Shown piece after piece: positions 61,666 through 64,000 of a stretch of 64,000 nt of DNA. A program made the position numbers and the translations under genes. Within the stretch, counting starts at the first letter, position 1. Each line of letters begins with the position of its first letter. The DNA is taken from assembly GCA_029721515.1 (NCBI GenBank), contig CM056554.1, positions 24,491,488 to 24,555,487 on the forward strand, in the 5' to 3' direction. The notes under the pieces were generated by a model. That model did not search any database. It had not been told where the DNA came from and worked only from the letters and a program-made list of their open reading frames with translations. The DNA comes from Synanceia verrucosa. Taxonomy: Eukaryota; Chordata; Actinopteri; Perciformes; Synanceiidae.

Positions 61666-62949
61666 TGTTAGGAAAAGCCGGTGGTCTATCACTCCTTATA
61701 GGGTACATGTGATAACTTTCCCTTACTTCAAATGTGAATGGTACATACCTTGAAGTTCCCGTTCTTTACATCTCTATGTAAATGGTACATGTTCTAGTAA
61801 CTGTACTTCACTATCTGAAAGGTACCTCGCAATCAGTTCCCCTACTATAAGCAGTATTAAACCGGTAACAAGTGTCTGACTCCCAAGACGAGTTGCCCTA
61901 CCATTCACCTGCTTTCCTGCGTGGTCTTAGATGAGAGGAAGAGATGACGAGGAGGTCCAAAGTGAAATCACTTTTAATGATTTCAGCAAGTCAAAAGTGT
62001 AATTTACAGATCTGCGTGTTGGATTGCACAAACAAAAAACTAGATGAGGCTTACGTGCTCCAAGAGCACCTTGTGCGACCTAAGCCTCGCACAAGGCTAT
62101 TTTCAATCTTTATACAGCTGACAAGTTTCACTTTCTGGCTAGGCGTTGTCTTTGGGTCTTCGGGGTGTTGGCTGTCATCAGTTCTTCTCTTCATTGGTTG
62201 ATATTTGGTACAAAAGGGTGTCCCGAGGCGGCACCCTGGACCTCCAAAGTGTTATTGTGTGCCCACCGGAGATATCTCCAGCCAAAGAGATAAGGACACA
62301 TTCCTGTACTCTGTGAATCTCTGTTCTTTGTCTGAAAACCATGAAACTACTTTTACACTATTCATTATTTCAGATAAAGCATTTCGACATATTTATCAGA
62401 ATAAAATGGTAAACCTCACAACTAGTAAAACTGTATATGACTGAATACATCATAACGTGAGCGTATAATTAAAACAAACCATAATTAGTAAAAATATCTG
62501 ATAATAACAAACCATAACTAGTAAACATGTCTATGCTTAAAACAACTCATAAAATAGCACAAGCATGACCTTTTACATCTCAACAGGGCCTATCTATCAT
62601 GAACCTCTTTTTCCCGCTGTGTGAAACCTTCCTATTGTCTCCTGGAGATACATAACCACAATGAGCACAAATTTATTGGTTTCAAAATGCTTAGGAACTG
62701 TACAGACTGAATCAACAAGAGTCTGGAGAAGAATACATTGTAATTTTACCATGCACTCTGAGTGAGAAAGACCTAGCCAGTAGGATGAGAATGATGTGAC
62801 CTTAAAAAGAGAAATAATTCCAGTCTGCAGCTTTTATGTGCAGCTGAAAAACCATCATTTAAGCAATGCCTCTGGTTATATGATTTTTAAACTCATGCTA
62901 ATAAAAATATAGCTACAATCTGACTAAATGCATACACAAAATCCTAACA
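61666..62949. mobile_element. Solo-LTR-like insertion with CAAC target duplication
   Basis: 1284 bp that interrupt a satellite monomer. The ends are perfect 8-bp inverted repeats, TGTTAGGA and TCCTAACA, that is TG...CA as in LTRs. CAAC flanks both sides (61662-61665 and 62950-62953); removing the insert plus one CAAC gives the normal monomer TTTCAACACGATATAATG. The interior has no convincing gene. A TATA-like CTATAAG (61845) and AATAAA (62400) are present on the + strand. A solo LTR of a retrovirus-like or other LTR element with 4-bp duplications fits best. A DNA transposon with such short inverted repeats is less likely. Confidence 0.82.
62047..62095 (+). other. Two overlapping, mutually exclusive hairpins in the solo LTR
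   Basis: Hairpin A: AGGCTTA (62047-62053) pairs with TAAGCCT (62081-62087) and encloses GTGCTC/GAGCAC (62055-62060, 62064-62069). Hairpin B: CTTGTGCGA (62070-62078) pairs with TCGCACAAG (62087-62095), loop 8. The two compete because the right arm of A lies in the loop and stem edge of B. Confidence 0.65.
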
Positions 62950-62953
62950 CAAC

Positions 62954-63178
62954 ACGATATAATGAGTTTTGGGTATGTTCTGTGAATTCATAATGTATCT
63001 GTTTTCTGTGTCTTTTTGGGATTTTCATGGTGAGAAAAGGCGTTTGGGGCATTTTCAGGATGATTTATGCATGGGAAAGCTGATTTACCTGTATTCTTCA
63101 TTTAAAAGCATTTTTTTTCCACAAAATATTGCTTATTCTTGTTAGATTTGAGTAGAAACATCATGATTCAACATGATA
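62954..63178 (+). repeat. Terminal diverged satellite monomer
   Basis: One monomer continuing the array after the LTR insertion, with more differences than internal units (GGGTATGTTCTGTGAATTC, TTTTCATGGTGAG). Satellite homology stops near 63178, so this is the array edge. Confidence 0.92.
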
Positions 63179-63322
63179 CTAGAAAACTGCGAGTGGTTAT
63201 GAAGGGCCCTCGTATGTCGCAGTCAGGTTTCAGATGGAGACGGCATAATGTATCGGGGGACAATGAACGTTAAGCGATTCGGACAATACACAAAGGAGTT
63301 ACGACCATTTGATTTCGGTTAA
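63179..63322. other. Non-satellite sequence, unrecognised
   Basis: About 140 bp of ordinary composition between the last satellite monomer and the hairpin. No coding or RNA feature is seen. Confidence 0.6.
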
Positions 63323-63358
63323 ATTTCCACATTAAACCATTCGGTTTAATGTGGAAAT
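63323..63358. repeat. Perfect 16-bp inverted repeat with 4-bp loop
   Basis: Left arm ATTTCCACATTAAACC (63323-63338), loop ATTC, right arm GGTTTAATGTGGAAAT (63343-63358). Pairing is perfect and stops sharply on both sides. It may be the end of a MITE or a hairpin-ended element, but no partner is visible in the window. Confidence 0.85.
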
Positions 63359-63381
63359 CATGCCAAAATGAAGAGTGGAAA

Positions 63382-64000
63382 CAAAATGCCCGACTTCCTG
63401 TTTGTAATAGACAGTTAGTGCAAGAGACTTTTTTGTGCATCTGGACAAATTACACGTGTGTACTGATTTTCGTGTTCCAACTCCATAAAAACCCCTATGG
63501 GGAGGAGTTTTTGAAAATTTCAAGGGGGTGCTATGGGGCCATTTTGCCCCACCCATTGGTGTGGACCACAACAAATGTTAGAGGTCGCCACCCTTGACCT
63601 GTGTATCAACTTTCATGATGATGCGAGTTTATTCAAGCTTTCAAAAAGCCAAAGAACTGGTCACTTCCTGTTACCACCAGGGGGCGCCATGAGTAAGTCG
63701 TGACATGAATATATCGGAACGTTCAGGGCTAACCCCCCATCAGGCTCAGGAAATTCAAAGCTGCTCGGATCGAGTATGTGAACGTGAGAGTCGTTCAAAT
63801 TTAGATGGCAAATTCGCCAAAGTTTATGGAACGCTAGTAGCCACGCCCTTTGACCTAATTATGTGCAGACCACAACTTTTGCCTGGCTAGGTTTTCAGCA
63901 GCGAATCAAAACTTCAAAATGGCCGACTTCCTGTTTGGAGTAGACAATTGGTGCAAGAGATTTTTTATGCGTCTGGTCAAGTTGCACATGTACCGATCTT
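63382..64000. repeat. Dispersed teleost-type repeat, about 533-bp tandem period, cut by window end
   Basis: The stretch from 63382 (CAAAATGCCCGACTTCCTGT) recurs from 63915 (CAAAATGGCCGACTTCCTGT). It continues in parallel (AGTGCAAGAGACTTTTTTG and GGTGCAAGAGATTTTTTATG) to the window end, 533 bp apart and diverged. Similar non-coding sequence with TTCCTGTTACCACCAGGGGG-like text is familiar from many fish genomes. I know of no protein for it. Confidence 0.7.

Noticed and set aside
61944..62444. Small open frames (85 and 79 codons) within the solo LTR
   Set aside because: No recognisable domain; they lie inside an LTR-like element bounded by inverted ends, so chance frames are more likely.

Overview
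The window is repeat-dominated vertebrate DNA, almost certainly from a teleost fish. No host protein-coding gene, tRNA, rRNA or prokaryotic feature could be supported. The evidence for a fish is a Gmr1-like Ty3/gypsy retrotransposon (a lineage first described from Atlantic cod), a fish-type L1 LINE and a dispersed non-coding repeat of the kind common in teleosts. A gadiform host is possible but only a guess.

About 44 kb is one satellite with a monomer of about 217 bp (roughly 205 monomers), present in both orientations. Layout: 1-610, 3' end of Gmr1-like copy 1; 611-930, satellite (-); 942-3771, satellite (+); 3790-14042, satellite (-); 14043-17250, 5' two thirds of Gmr1-like copy 3; 17251-17750, a 500-N assembly gap; 17751-25499, an L1-like LINE with partial ORF1, a nearly open ORF2, a 3 kb GC-rich 3'UTR and poly(A); 25501-26750, satellite (+); 26769-27784, satellite (-); 27785-32910, the most complete Gmr1-like copy (copy 2); 32911-33776, satellite (-); 33788-61665, about 128 monomers (+); 61666-62949, a solo-LTR-like insertion with a 4-bp target duplication; 62954-63178, one last monomer; 63179-64000, a perfect hairpin and a dispersed repeat of about 533 bp.

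The most interesting structure is the relation between satellite and retrotransposon. Every Gmr1-like internal region is on the + strand inside (-) satellite. It joins the satellite at the same monomer phase on each side, has no recognisable LTRs and has no target-site duplication. Both kinds of satellite orientation switch (J1 and J2) occur twice with the same junction sequence. The retroelement and its satellite flanks have therefore spread as one composite unit: (+) satellite, J2, (-) satellite, Gmr1-like, (-) satellite, J1, (+) satellite. One testable explanation is that the satellite arose by tandem expansion within, or in place of, the element's LTRs.

The Gmr1-like element has the unusual order gag, protease, integrase, reverse transcriptase, RNase H, and its gag carries a SCAN-like capsid segment. 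Its copies differ mostly by 1-2 bp indels, so some of the frame breaks may be sequencing or assembly errors.
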